Source of the DNA: UBA2093 sp044341035
GTDB lineage: Bacteria; Actinomycetota; Acidimicrobiia; Acidimicrobiales; Ilumatobacteraceae
Length of the DNA stretch: 64,000 nt
Direction: 5' to 3'
Assembly: GCA_044341035.1 (NCBI GenBank)
Contig: JBIISL010000002.1
Span: 16,361 to 80,360 of the forward strand
The notes below the pieces were generated by a model that ran no database searches, was not told the DNA's origin, and was given only the letters and a program-made list of their open reading frames with translations. How positions within the stretch are numbered: position 1 is the first letter of the stretch; every line of letters starts with the position of its first letter. The translations under genes were made by a program, and so were the position numbers. This document shows positions 52,201 to 53,660 of this stretch, in pieces.

Positions 52201-52883
52201 TTTGGAACCGGACGGTTGACTTCTTCTTGGTCACACTGTTCGGTGCCTTGGCTGCCGGTGGAATGTTTGGCTCACTGCCTGGCCTCACCGGCTTCAAACC
52301 TTCATATGCAGATCGTGGAGACACGATTCAACTGATTGCTTTAGGAATGCTCATTGTTCGAATTGGACTCGAGTATCTCGCACGCAATGCAACGTCGGGA
52401 CGATTCAAGTCAATTCATCCCGATGAGCTTTCGGATCCTTCGTTGGTGCAGAAAATTACTTCAATCATTGGTCGTTCCGCAGTGTTCGCATTTGTCGCCG
52501 TTATCTTCATCGGCAATAACTGGGCACTGTGGGTGGGAACAGCGTTGTACATGATTCCAAAGTTCGTAGATCTCGTGTCCGATAGTTTCTTGAACTTTGC
52601 AAAGTTGCATCGCTTCTTGCCTCGAGGCATTTTCAAGGTTGTCTTCATCATGTTTATTGCACGCTGGTGGGGCTCAGTAGTGGCTGACCAAGTAACCGAC
52701 CCGGATCAAATGATCAAGGTTGGTTTTGTGCTGCTTGGTCTGCCTGGGCTGATAGCGGGAATCGCATCTTGGTTTGGTCGAGAAGGCGGCGATTGGAGGA
52801 GTTCGAAACTTACACGTGTGCTTGGAGCAGTACTCCTCGTCATCGGAATTCTGATGGTTAGAGGAGTTCTCTTCAACTTCTGA
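22230..52883 (+). CDS. Giant Fn3/LamG repeat surface protein with polytopic C-terminal membrane domain
   Basis: One open frame of 10,217 codons, roughly 1 MDa. Residues 1-33 are a polar lead, then MRVVLALFIAASTALPF and a likely cleavage after IALA (about residue 59). About 87 fibronectin type III repeats follow (hand count), each with LxWTAP, GYxxE, a Trp strand, GLTNGxxYxFRVxAxNxxGxG. Three LamG-like domains lie at about 218-423, 792-1014 and 5542-5800. After a beta domain (9606-9735) come a Thr/Ser linker (9738-9760), a first membrane segment near 9787-9808, a charged cytoplasmic stretch and roughly ten further hydrophobic helices (9882-10217). The layout implies a secreted fibre held by a multipass anchor; adhesion or aggregation is inferred. 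GTG 22230 has GAAGGGCG upstream; ATG 22329 is an alternative start. Confidence 0.93.
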   Translation: MKLLILGGSFPTPTSAASRTSVINQLNREARRVMRVVLALFIAASTALPFMPSMIALADVTNNNNNVAPGTSNNNSSNGSPVGTNNTITPTVTPVTTPSRTTPPVALPSVPSGLLVAPDNQKLTLSWDTPDVNEKISGYAVSWSLDGRTWTPNSQARTSTNTSVVLEGLTNGVVVYVQVAAINSSGTGGSISTSGIPAALASAPRGAAVVATPASGAPYADAVLANSPAGFWQFGDDPSHTIADNLGTGTLTGIPAFGMPAPIGGMIAGYLQGKELTSNVSVGGSFTLEGWINPSTINGDAATVAHVGDTTNGSYMRVTPSGALQFVGFANGVASKVESVRGLVPSGSWSYLVATYSAGEVVLYVNGERVGAGTSAGTGGVFVIGGANDSGFTYTGSVANFAVYSTVLVASDVSAHWTAANYQLGTGNIPSARAGDAFVIVEWTSPVSDGGSRILGYNVQVNTPAGWVDAISNTFSSSTSAFVTQLEDGTRLSNGTAYQFRVRAVTSVGAGNASEAVTATPRGLAAAPTEFGVSVPTLGNVTFSWSAPLNDGGFAVTGYRIEISSDNSSWRTYASASADTTTFTMGDVVTGTPFADEVYYFRVRAESSAGAGQTSVGISVAPLRVEQPVQTQSVLVDNGQPSLAFAGEQSVLSAEAVIIESVVRAYATGGVPGRVESLVATATNGGITLTWATPTDLGSGAVTSYVVQSSTDGAVWTNVNASATSPYAITALTAGTQYVYRVYAVNATGTGTPTSVIAIAGGNTAGNYASAPTGSNATAGSIPVSGTGNTASYTTAVLADTPTGFWTLSDASGATSVTDSGSAGVSGTTTSVTLGGTTNYSPLATSQLAASFNGTSSKIVVPDNAAWNSNNLTAEAWIKPAATQVTNWGSVVSRNTGSNGWWVEVTSAGQLWGYVNGVSLITASGVISPNKWQHIAMTYNGNAINLYVNGVVVATIAAPNIATQTLGTPIQIGTRNTTAMNFFSGLISNVALYNTALSDARIQNHVQAGGYAANTVSAPTVIAGDGVATLTWTAPAYANGAITGYEIQTAPAISGGAVANVSVWTTVATSTATSSTVSQTMAASGGTSFRVRAVTSNGAGQWSIPAQTYVFSNPTPPTNLSATSSSNNQVTLTWVAPITTSSRFTIQTITGYRIETSSNGGVTWSTITPSTGSTALTYVIDGVANGVSRLFRVAALTASTTGAFASISVTPGAVASSPRNFTATGTGDGSLSLSWTAPLNTGGSPILSYILDYCTSAGCTASIVIDSGVPASATSYNVTGMLNQQGGITFRLRAVTASGTGDAATVVGRTAPQVSAPNALTAVADVTWEGLSNQAYLTWSAPTLLYGQTVVGYQYEQSSDGGATWIVLNNLITSSTLAAYVQGLSAGTTYQFRVAARTSQGLGLYNYVSVTPTGSSTYSGSIASAPVNLRATVDGASTVLLTWAAPTYTGGLPLLGYRIKYLSTVDPAAATTGVVDTLVPAGVTSYRLSGLPTGSNYFVRVTPVTAVGEGNYAAVGFVQYDTPSSPRTLTSTPGDGTVTLAWTTVGTTGGYNVYGYRVEQSGDGVNWTVLTLDTSALSFTARGLNNGSTYQFRVAAVTAVGIGDYANIVSTPFAVPNAPLNLIATPGNEQVTLTWTAPANNGSAITQYIVETSVDQGSTWSETARVVGATNTTFTHTGLFNGGQHGVNWYYMYRVRAVNNAGTGPVSTSAQTNPGNTPSSVAALDGTAYNSMVHLTWTCCLGDTSRGSYYVGPSLAVVAYRIEQSTDGGATWQFILDRPVAYSWVRISALRNGVAYQFRVSAINSIGVGTPSVITVTPSTTPDSPTNMAVVTTASGTSATATVTWTAPVTDGGLPLTGYRVRWCATANCNPTTVISEALSPTTYSFVVSGLSTGTPYNISVEARNANGFSVYQTQIPVFPVGLPTAVTALTTSVANTVTITNPDGTTGTGTYLTVSWTEPNATSGIPVFYKVELSADSGSTWTTLTDETTSLEQRWAPNPALAGTQVQFRVTPTNFAGTGPSTTVTASVPLQSIAGPPSKPSPPTLLSAMRGDQQVTLSWALPVATGGLPVTGYKVEYSSSSSTTGFITINNNTATSPFVITGLTNNISYWFRVSAVSAAGTGTTAITATVVNGAPAAPSAFAYTATANAQSTLSWTAPSTSSTGGAMAGLNGYRIEQSIDGGSIWTLLTASTSAVASGITVTPPATGVTIRYRVAAIADGQRGDWAYVSATGTSTLAGVLALSATATSNSVTLSWGAPAGGAAVSGYKIERCLYSGTTCGAYTLLVASQTGLTYPDTTPVYGSVYGYRVTANSTANLASILPVHVVGSPGSVTGLVSTPGSEIVDLAWVAPTQSPAPVILGYRVEICSSACASSSAVWTFLRDGGTSLAAHIDGLTNGVSYTIRVVARNAWGLSTPVTTTFTPRGAPASPGTLTATPGNRQVTLNWTTPTNNGGSPIIGYKVEYGTNSAFAGLNVVSSLSDPNSTSFVVTGLNNATSYWFRVSAVSGVATSAGQLTSAIPVGVPTAPVSATVTTTLTVRNALFVNWGAPSNNGGSAVVGYRIEQSTDGTNWTTAVANTGTTTQWSARGLTNGQAYQFRISAMNSNGYGTPTTVSGTPMFAPSIPLNQNVIAGDRRATVSWSAPADNGGSPISGYRIEACVESSANYCTNAGVFAVVNANTGLVNSYTMTGLTNGTLYGIRVYAINDVDMNSYQYAYEYLLVRPSSTPIAPNTTYTTTGNRYVILNWGGATANGYVITGYKVEQTADNGATWTTISTSVSGTTVPETLRINGLTNGVVYGYRVSAISYAGVGLPSGIAYGTPRMTTSAGVPNLRATVGDSRISLTWSSPTDTAGAAIVGYRIEYVAAGTTTVVTENTLSLSTNYTVFGLTNGISYTLKVYPVTSNGYTNAGEVVARPQTIAQAPREFMSVWGDRQVSLRWTAPAAAGANVDQIFGYKLEQSTDGATWSPMATVNPSVVSYVVTGLTNGVNYSFRISMVTTVGQGASSVTSSTPFGTPSAVQDLVGIGGDRKVDLSWNAPADLGGGNVVGYRVFIYCASGSDSGVGTGCGPYTVNTYTLIAANISPAQRSLTVNGLINGTNYLFLVQPLTGVNTALNTWITCEGYFRDGQSAPLATDTARCSQYSRVLWITPMGSPSAPKGLNVMTAPSGSSTKASVTATLTWTAPDWTGGDYINGYRIEQSTDGMTWTTLTANTGYRLTLTYTVAGLVPGTRYLYRVSAIGSLGAVGVGSVVTTGSLVASDAPQGLVITRVNNSNTAQLSWTAPAYTGGSSVIGYKIERLLSAVWYVVTPNTGNTNTTFTIDGHDAGTALNVRVSAVTSAGAGDTAMAILEVGGVTNGGLRFTTTVGNGFADIGWSGTAAFTPTSYKMEYRVVGNAIWTLVTADMGATTSYRLGGLSNGVSYEVRVTPIYTVSGVTSYGTASNTFIVPANVASAPANLSATTGNAMTTLTWTAPADLGGGSVIGYKIEQSTTSATTGYVVLTANTGSNALSYDVRGISNGTQHWFRVSAITTLTAGVAGATSFVSVTPVLPGRAVGTISAAPGNTTALLTWSAPQYDDVNTDFIGYRIERSTDGINFTTLSANVGKVLTYTATGLTNGTPYWFRIVTLGQLVDGGSSVISTVPAAYSAKLGSLTATISDRTVTLNWTRPADTGGLPLIGYMISRCYYAASTYCDMSSTNYWYYYWSHSFRGINDAITGIAFVGPDATSFTFNADTADFYRVVPVTGTGVWIGTTGSTYSNFPNASMVYAAWWGVPSQVNGMKITTNSPGGVGAANSMLYFDWTAPTILGNGTISGYDVEQSNDGGLTWISLGRTKLTNQYVSGVSAGTSVVLRVRAVNEYGVGPWSSVTSSWAANPTSPRTPNITVVGGRMTFTWASPENTSAMGVQGYEVQYNLAGTWNTYTGTGAGFTATSLQWNAPDNTYYTNMQWRVRTVTVNAANTTLYSDWATASGNILGTANAPYTTVTPANGNVTLNWNAPTDLGGGTLMSYRVDHSTDGVTWVADGTTTLTSMVVRGLTNGTNYRFRVTPVTTQGDGTAAVLTGTPFGPSSAPSLLRANSGDGFVTVNWNVPTNSGGLPIAGYQIDLCTFASCTWTTYVRNSGSASTNTYTFSGLTNGTRYQARVSAVTGACDETLTDTVASCNYYGATVLSTPATVPSAPQSITASVTTNTYGVPTASGTVTLNWAAPASTGGQTIYGYMLEQSTDAGTSWTVINANLGTNDGVPLLTATLTGLIPGTVYTYRVTPLTSEGMGASSTTSIVAPSWPATSTVPNMVGGAVVTTTATAITVTWRTPVAPLPTGYKVEISAVGGTFVAAWGTWAGQTTSANMAATTTTVGAGVTSVTIVGSAGSPTSLTTGASKYVRITPTNAAGSATATVVNATPMSIATAVRPTSATAGDSQVALVWAAPTSNGGFVVNSYRMEYSTDGAPWTTLTLDASGTSYTVKGLTNGTPYTFRMAAITSAGLGAWGTFTSVTPARIPLSPLNIVVTGGDKRATLSWAAPTSNGGSAITGYAIYRNNVLITTVSASTLTYVDTNSTTGLTNGTSYYWSVRAVNAIGESVSSNVYGTPYSQIGAPTGVLAVRGNRQVTVSWTAPANTTGFTLTGYQVERSVNGSTWTLDSMVTASPVTITNLTNGVIYYFRVTAYVNGGPSASPGGLGVVSAAASATPMTAATAPTSFTAISGNGSVALSWSAPQDPGGAPVSAYQINQCLVVLGGAQCNVAGQYSTIVTSTNSTGTTYTVSGLTNGSTYYFTVSAITSFGVGTASYIYATNATPGTTPTAVQALDALPGDGRSMVTWTAPASNGGYTLMGYKVERSSDNGTTWVLLNISTNYTYYNDTSVMNGVTYTYRVSAQNALGYGTPMTTAVIPFGPAAAPANLSTVAGNAQATINWSVPSVDGGTAILGYKVEQSTNNSTWTVLSANAGLGTSFVATGLTNGTPYYFRVTAVTAFATNTSSTATALPLATATAPTSFAASIDATGGVVLTWAAPSSNGGSAISYYVVQRSTNGSTWVDVAQPSGLTTTVNGLTLGTGYSFRIAAITSVGTGSYATASATPVSNPGAPQNLVASIDANGVVTLTWATPANNGGSAIVGYAIERCNNTQNSCTPATVVTTTCPSTTAFCVVNANNGGSTTAVVQPTAGSTVMTFAVTTLTSVNSATGLATSRQVSGGLITVVVPQLTVTTTASAPTNLVATAGNASTSLAWTVPSSLGSPVPGSYTYTLQRSTDNSNWTTVSSTITSATLTYSDTGLTNGTVYYYRIAAVSSAGTGAYAATSARPFTTASAPASITAALQDAAVLITWTAPTSTGGLSVTNYVLDVCTTSAVACVAGASTGFTTVSGTVPTDSLSYVVSGLTNGTQYWFRVRAVTSAGNGTGIVATATPGGAPSAVVALTTTAANTGNVALSWTAPATNGSAITGYKVEMCTANCATNGTFTLLGTTTALTPFVSSPLPNFTCTSITACSANAGLAGLINGTSTTFRVSAINAIGTGYGSLAVAVPFTLAASPTGSAGTITANPTNADNYGASVTTDAPTLWYRLNNASGATAVTDASGTPRTSTVGSSVTFNGNAGSPFGGTSGSATFNGAAGSAAAYPTVAPTTPINLAGAISTLSGNDLKISGSVTLEAWIKPAAGASNRWQTIVSRGNSGVSTRNYGLFINGSQVYFGFNTSAGLQGAFTQSGVAEASVWSHLVGVFDQTTGLVRIYVNGQLQASAFATQSGALVTSAVGEVLIGNSYNADAPTPFFAGQMSEVAIYNKAVTGARILAHYNASGIAAQGKTAPSVTPNGSSLTLNWTAPTNTGGLAITGYKIDYVLPSTAIAANTGAAWSVLIADIGSTSTTYTLNSAVTSALGQGYMFQVSAITSAGVGASSLPVGPIGTAAAPSEPRSFAAVGGTAQVALTWTAPASTGGLTVSGYTIERSADNGITWTSVGATTASSPFVTGAVPGFTCSAIAACIDGTTAMLPGASFQYRIAAITPAGNSSYSVASAGPANTVTALLAVAGNAQVSLSWDIMPTTAGQTVAGYFVEYCTGTCTATTGTYTAVTAIAGAPTNGTTPNSYITATGLTNGTIYTFRVRAVYGASNTRGPAVIVTGMPVASAQISVQLLNSTASTTTMALNWLAPVAVVGNTIAGYLVEYCAANCGVAGATFTTATPVAGTPTGATTTLLSYNIAGLTTNNTYAFRVTPVLVAGSTGVASPSVVFDTPTASVDAPTAMQAAGRLNSVYVSWAPPATRGGYPILGYRVEYRVNNTGNWVTATTNSYSSTPNYAVAGLTAGVTYGFQVTALTAAGPGATSAPVTGVPFGAAAAPTNLRASASSGQAAIQWETPTSNGGNTITGYRIESSVDGGTTWSDEVANTNSVATAYTLTGLDNGVTVLIRVSAVTSAGSGQVSNVAPAIPSAPASAPTNVSAIVGNAQAVLTWTAPADTGGLPVTGYMIERSADGTTWSTVTANSGNPVPASVQSGLTNGETYQFRISAITAGGTGVASAPFTVKPYTTPSAPTSFVAQPSDGQITMTWGVPAVDGGAVVSDYRVEQSLDGGITWTAAATSTGGTRQATITGLTNGTPILLRVFALNTAGVGTPTQSISTSAYTIPAAPNALVASGANASVLLSWTAPTNTNGSPVSGYKVERSIDAGTTWTVAIANTGNSGTNVVVNDLTNGTAYAFRVSAINAAGAGDASGSTGATPMTTASAPTAVTGTGGDTTATISWSLPTIDGGTAITDYNVERSSDGGVTWTSVASNIVGTSYSDTALTNGITYLYRVSAVNAAGTGSSSAGVAVVAAARAGASTGLVATSGSGSVILSWVSPTDTGGAAITGYFIEISEDSGDTWATAIANTNTSAAFAVVSNLAEGQLYSFRISAINAAGIGTTSTNVDGTPVIVSSVVLSGTANSENVSLTWTAPTDIVQTGYVVEKSADGITWTPAMLNPGANATSGTASGLTNGTVYFFRIQVVTAGGPASSYSNYLALVPRGLAGAPSALTAVAGDTQVTLRWVAPVSDGGTAISGYKIEYSANAGTSWTTATATTGNQAVLYTVTGLTNATAYTFRVSAVNAVGAGTASATAAGTPFTIPGTSNSVTTTAGTAQVVLNWVAPASNGGSVITAYVVQMTSDGGATWSTLTASTTALTYTATGLTNGTTYAFRVAAKNLAGTGVTTNPVTSTPFEAPNAPTALSAVAGDTSVSISWTAPTNVASTAIVGYKVEKSANAGTTWSIATANTASNLTNYTVTGLTNGTAYALRVTALISAGPGAASASVNATPFGVPSAPQSIVVVSSDSQVTISWAAPVSNGGSVLTGYIVQISTDGGATFTDAVTTTSTSVSIGSLTNGTSYVFRVVAVNAAGNGIVSGTTSGTPFTSPGAPTSPQAVGGTNEVVLSWTAPSSTGGSALVGYRIERSSNGGTSWTTVVSNTGSTATAFTVGNLSAGVVYTFRIAAVTNGGFGTYSVNFTGSAVGLATAPGSLTANAATSQVTLSWTAPTSTGGSTVATYVVEKSADGGVTWSTVTTAATGTSYVVTGLTNATTYSFRVSAVNASGAGISSAPATATPFTTPDAPTGLSVIAATSQAVLVWTTPASDGGTSITGYKVEQSTDGGTTWTSLVANTGSASTVYVVSGLTNGSAYRFRVSAINSAGIGIASTIATATPSGTATAPRSLIATASDGQVALAWVAPSSTGGNPVTGYSIEVSSNGGTSWTTLIADTASTTTSYSATGLSNGTTYAFRVSAININGVGAVSSPASAAPFTTPGQVPAITTTAGNAQVLLSWTAPTTDGGGAISGYKIERSADSGATWSTLTANTNSAATNYTASALINGTVYSFRVSAVNGAGTGTASSSETATPFAGAAAPTALSATPSSTQVVLSWTAPSATGGSAIVGYRIESTVNGGTSWSIVVADTASTATSYIAIALTNGQQYGFRVSAINGAGVGVASAVATSTPFTVASAPVSVVATPADTQVLLTWVAGASNGASITGYVIEFSSDAGATWSTVSANTNSGLTRYTVIGLTNGMSYTFRVAGINQAGTGTSTSSSATVPAGAPSAPLSLVVAPGNTAATLTWTAPSTDGGSPIIGYRIERSVNSGATWTIVVADSASSSTSYTATGLTNGASYNFRVSALNAVTVGASSLAGSVVPAGVPVAPTSLSATATNTAVVLVWTRPLNDGGNAIVGYLVETSSDGGANWTTAIANTNSTVTSTTVTGLTNGSLYSFRISGINAVGSGAASTVITATPASVPTVAQNLIATASNGQVELSWTAPATNGGSSVTGYRIERSTDGITWNTISSGTAATTYTVTGLTNGSTYMFRLAATNAIGDSAMTAAVTASPAASATAPQTFVATVGDRAATLTWAAPASNGGMPVLSYVIERLNSDGSTWAAEASGVVGYGYSVTGLTNFVGYMFRVAAITTSGKGAWATMSSPVTPFRAPPSPETPAVPDAPTAVTTTVESGQTSIVWTTPASDGGAAISSYIVERSTNGGTSWTTVANTMATSFIATGLTNGATYIFRVTAANSVGNGLPSVMAVVTPATLAAAPTNISISTGNGLLSFSWLAPASTGGMPVVSYVVETSATGTSGWNTASTGSPSTSLVIDGLTNGTPLHMRVAAVTAIGQGAWATAVGTPSIGAVAGISTNVVATPGAGQVALTWTAPVAKGGSPITGYLIEKSLDGNSWMVVTSNTGSSLTSYNVTGLANGTTTYLRVSAINGAGSGLPTGAVTVTPLTTANAPQTLIATAGNTQASLAWVAPTDNGGSAITGYTIQVSSNSGATWSNMANVVGTSYTATGLTNGTSYAFRVLAINAGGAGSASAPDVAVPFATSSAVRNLLVAVADSQVTASWTAPLSNGGSAISGYRVAYSTDNGTTFSADTVVNGTTAVITGLTNGSAVVVRVIPVNAAGNGASTSSAAATPRTVAAAASAVVATAGNGQVSLSWVAPTDNGGSAVTGYYVERAVGAGGLWTRIATVTTMSHVATGLTNGTTYVFRILATNAAGAGAATEQVLATPSTTPGAPTSVATVAGDGFVTLTWVAPTSNGGTTVTSYLIEKSTDGTMWTTAATTSAREFTVTGLANGTSYRFRISAENAAGTGASAQASSTVTPSAKATAPTSVTATPSNGAIALAWGAPTDTGGSALTGYIVEQSVDGGMTWTTAATTATPSTSLTGLTNGTTYSYRVRANNSIGSGAASTVMTTTPFTVPGAPRNVASFAGDKEVLLTWGAPLNTGGSVITGYVVQQSTNGTTWTTVEMPSVASTTITGLTNGTTYSFRVFAVNAAVTNINNIATSGATASSVVTGIPKTTASAPQSLTPVSGDRQISLSWTAPVDNGGVALTGYSVQRSADGGRTWTTAVSTASSVLTATINGLTNGVAYVFRVAAINAAGVGAAGTWVTAAPVAAPAAPASVSATASASSATLNWSPPVDNGGASIIGYRIEQSEDGGSTWGTAVQLGATVQAQSVRKLTLDNAGLSTSTSLQVTGLQSGRSYLFRVQAYSVVGESPWNQVAVKVGLAPTTPGTPKLTPSKTSVVVSWAASTAAGVPKYTVQRSNDGGKTWTDVVTTSETTITDDGLTSDASYSYRVFAEYAGMTSSKSGATTTKTLIPAESVPNPTFEINLVLRSDVVPTSRNFTVAGANLKGASLVKLYLAEVLATPAVNSAALHRRVFSALGPETLLTTATVNKDGTFVATASLPASLAKGNYRITARGTAFNGDPVTSSADFVVPADWAEILNPSTPSTSTTSTTSTTSTTSTTSTTVPAVTPIVPPKATPGGAPFDPKSDPKGVVGLAGQAAVLAALLAAGAAKRGKKEDEESGDDEDRGSGDISDTAVKFRKTDVDGSNDAIQPRTTRWLDKWSLKSPHRLVQSSPLLARLVVDGTYLRSLLGIFWLALPFAGVVLGILSAVDTEFNIVMPAFALLVSILILGILDAFSGLLGVLVFAVLAGIGGGFTSSDSLRGMLGLCAFSLGVPLIATASRPFFRASDGTSQIWNRTVDFFLVTLFGALAAGGMFGSLPGLTGFKPSYADRGDTIQLIALGMLIVRIGLEYLARNATSGRFKSIHPDELSDPSLVQKITSIIGRSAVFAFVAVIFIGNNWALWVGTALYMIPKFVDLVSDSFLNFAKLHRFLPRGIFKVVFIMFIARWWGSVVADQVTDPDQMIKVGFVLLGLPGLIAGIASWFGREGGDWRSSKLTRVLGAVLLVIGILMVRGVLFNF
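22881..23498 (+). other. LamG/concanavalin-like domain 1 of the giant protein
   Basis: Residues about 218-423. It opens PYADAVLANSPAGFWQFGD, then has FTLEGWINPS, WSYLVATYS and VVLYVNGERVG, and ends with VANFAVYSTVL, the order of a LamG-like jelly roll (LamGL/Laminin_G_3). Such domains usually bind glycans or proteins. It sits after only one Fn3 repeat, near the outer tip. Confidence 0.8.
24603..25271 (+). other. LamG/concanavalin-like domain 2 of the giant protein
   Basis: Residues about 792-1014. Key blocks are YTTAVLADTPTGFWTLSD, LTAEAWIKPA, WQHIAMTYNG, INLYVNGVVVAT, IQIGTRN and LISNVALYNTALSDARIQNH. It resembles domain 3 more than domain 1 in the AWIKPA and NVALYN blocks. Confidence 0.85.
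38853..39629 (+). other. LamG/concanavalin-like domain 3 of the giant protein, mid-array
   Basis: Residues about 5542-5800. It has NYGASVTTDAPTLWYRLNN, VTLEAWIKPAAG, WSHLVGVFDQ, VRIYVNGQLQAS, EVLIGNSYN and MSEVAIYNKAVTGARILAHYN. It is placed in the middle of the Fn3 array, close to where the cysteine-paired repeats stop. Confidence 0.85.
51453..51506 (+). repeat. Six-copy 9-base tandem repeat coding the Thr/Ser linker
   Basis: Six units related to ACTTCAACA (three identical, three diverged) encode T-S-T triplets between the last beta domain and the first membrane helix. The unit is three codons long, so copy-number slippage would keep the frame and merely change the stalk length. Confidence 0.85.
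51588..52883 (+). other. C-terminal polytopic membrane domain of the giant protein
   Basis: The first helix (GLAGQAAVLAALLAAGAAKR, near residue 9790) ends in a basic stop-transfer and an acidic stretch EDEESGDDEDRGSGD, implying a cytoplasmic loop of about 75 residues. Further hydrophobic segments follow, including IFWLALPFAGVVLGIL, FALLVSILILGILDAF, GVLVFAVLAGIGGG, FFLVTLFGALAAGGMF, FAFVAVIFIGNN, GFVLLGLPGLIAGIA and VLGAVLLVIGILMV. Roughly ten cross the membrane. I recognise no transporter or enzyme family, and there is no LPXTG motif. Confidence 0.75.
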
Positions 52884-52922
52884 TGTAGTTGCCTACACTA
52901 TTGACGAGTAATAGGAGACTTT

Positions 52923-53324
52923 ATGAGCGTGCCATTGTTTGTAGCAACAGAAATTGGTCACACCTTGCTCGATGAAAACACGTGGATGCCCACAGTCACC
53001 ATTGATGTATCGCAGTCGCCCGAAGTTGCAGACCTTGCGCGAGTGCACGCTGTAGAGGGAATAGGAAATGTCAGTACCCACGCAATTCGCGAAGATGACA
53101 CCGTTCTAGTTGGAGTGCAATTGACAATTCCGGTGCAGGCGACATTTGCGGTGGCTTTTAGTTATGAATTACACCGAGAGTTTCTGAATGAAGTAGCAGA
53201 TGCAGGCAGTCTTGTATTCGCAACAACAGATACGGAAACCGCGCACGAAGAGCGTCCACTGTGGCTTAGCGTTGACATTGACGGAGCCGCCTTACGTCAA
53301 ACGTTGCGCGTCAATAACGATTAA
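52923..53324 (+). CDS. Hypothetical protein, 133 residues
   Basis: An unrecognised, soluble, acidic protein with no signal peptide or membrane helix. It appears to be a mixed alpha/beta domain (VPLFVATEIGHTLL, PTVTIDVSQS, VLVGVQLTIPVQATFAVAF, LWLSVDIDG). AGGAGA five bases before the ATG is among the best ribosome sites in the window. It follows the giant gene by 39 bases on the same strand and could be cotranscribed, although TACACT near 52890 could be a separate -10. Its stop abuts the convergent NTF2-like gene. Confidence 0.8.
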   Translation: MSVPLFVATEIGHTLLDENTWMPTVTIDVSQSPEVADLARVHAVEGIGNVSTHAIREDDTVLVGVQLTIPVQATFAVAFSYELHREFLNEVADAGSLVFATTDTETAHEERPLWLSVDIDGAALRQTLRVNND

Positions 53325-53522
53325 TTACGCCGCAAAAGCGCCAGATGGAAGATCAGTTTCGCCATCGGCAATTGCCGCCTCTTTTCCTCGAAGCCATTTC
53401 TTGCTGGTTTCATCGACGATAGTTACATCATCTGAGAAGAACTCAAAGAATGGTTCAGGTTGCAAACGGTCGAATGTTGCAAACGCATCAATGATGATTT
53501 GAGCTTGTGGTGATGTAGTCAT
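53325..53522 (-). CDS. Short NTF2/SnoaL-like protein
   Basis: A 65-residue protein MTTSPQAQIIIDAFATFDRL ... PFFEFFSDDVTIVDETSKKWLRGKEA. The helix, then FxxxFSDDVxxxDxxxxxxxxGKEA, matches the first half of NTF2-like/SnoaL folds. The usual second half (four more strands) is missing, so it is either a truncated remnant or a minimal protein that pairs with another chain. TACAGT lies six bases before ATG 53522, a leaderless layout; GTG 53540 is an alternative start. Confidence 0.55.
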   Translation of the reverse strand: MTTSPQAQIIIDAFATFDRLQPEPFFEFFSDDVTIVDETSKKWLRGKEAAIADGETDLPSGAFAA

Positions 53523-53588
53523 AAACGGACTGTACGGCACTACTTAACCGATTACTGGCGAAAAAATTTCCGTGCGGTGATGAATCGG

Positions 53589-53622
53589 TTCATCCCACTA
53601 CTTAAGGAGGTAGTGGGATGAA
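53589..53622 (+). ncRNA. Strong hairpin presenting a perfect Shine-Dalgarno in its loop
   Basis: TTCATCCCACTAC (53589-53601) and GTAGTGGGATGAA (53610-53622) pair over 13 bases with no mismatch; the loop TTAAGGAG extends into the stem to give TAAGGAGGT, complementary to the 16S rRNA 3' end. An ATG in the right arm opens a four-codon frame (M-K-R-N-stop). The left arm segment TTCATC (53589-53594) can instead pair with GATGAA (53579-53584) over a UCGG loop. It could be a regulatory RNA or attenuator, or simply a terminator without a T-run. Confidence 0.45.
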
Positions 53623-53660
53623 ACGAAACTGATTGCCTACGCGAGTTTTGTCATCTGACG

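Noticed and set aside
52700..52883. LPXTG-type sorting signal on the giant protein
   Set aside because: The C-terminus is a series of hydrophobic helices; no LPXTG-like motif followed by one helix and a basic tail is present.
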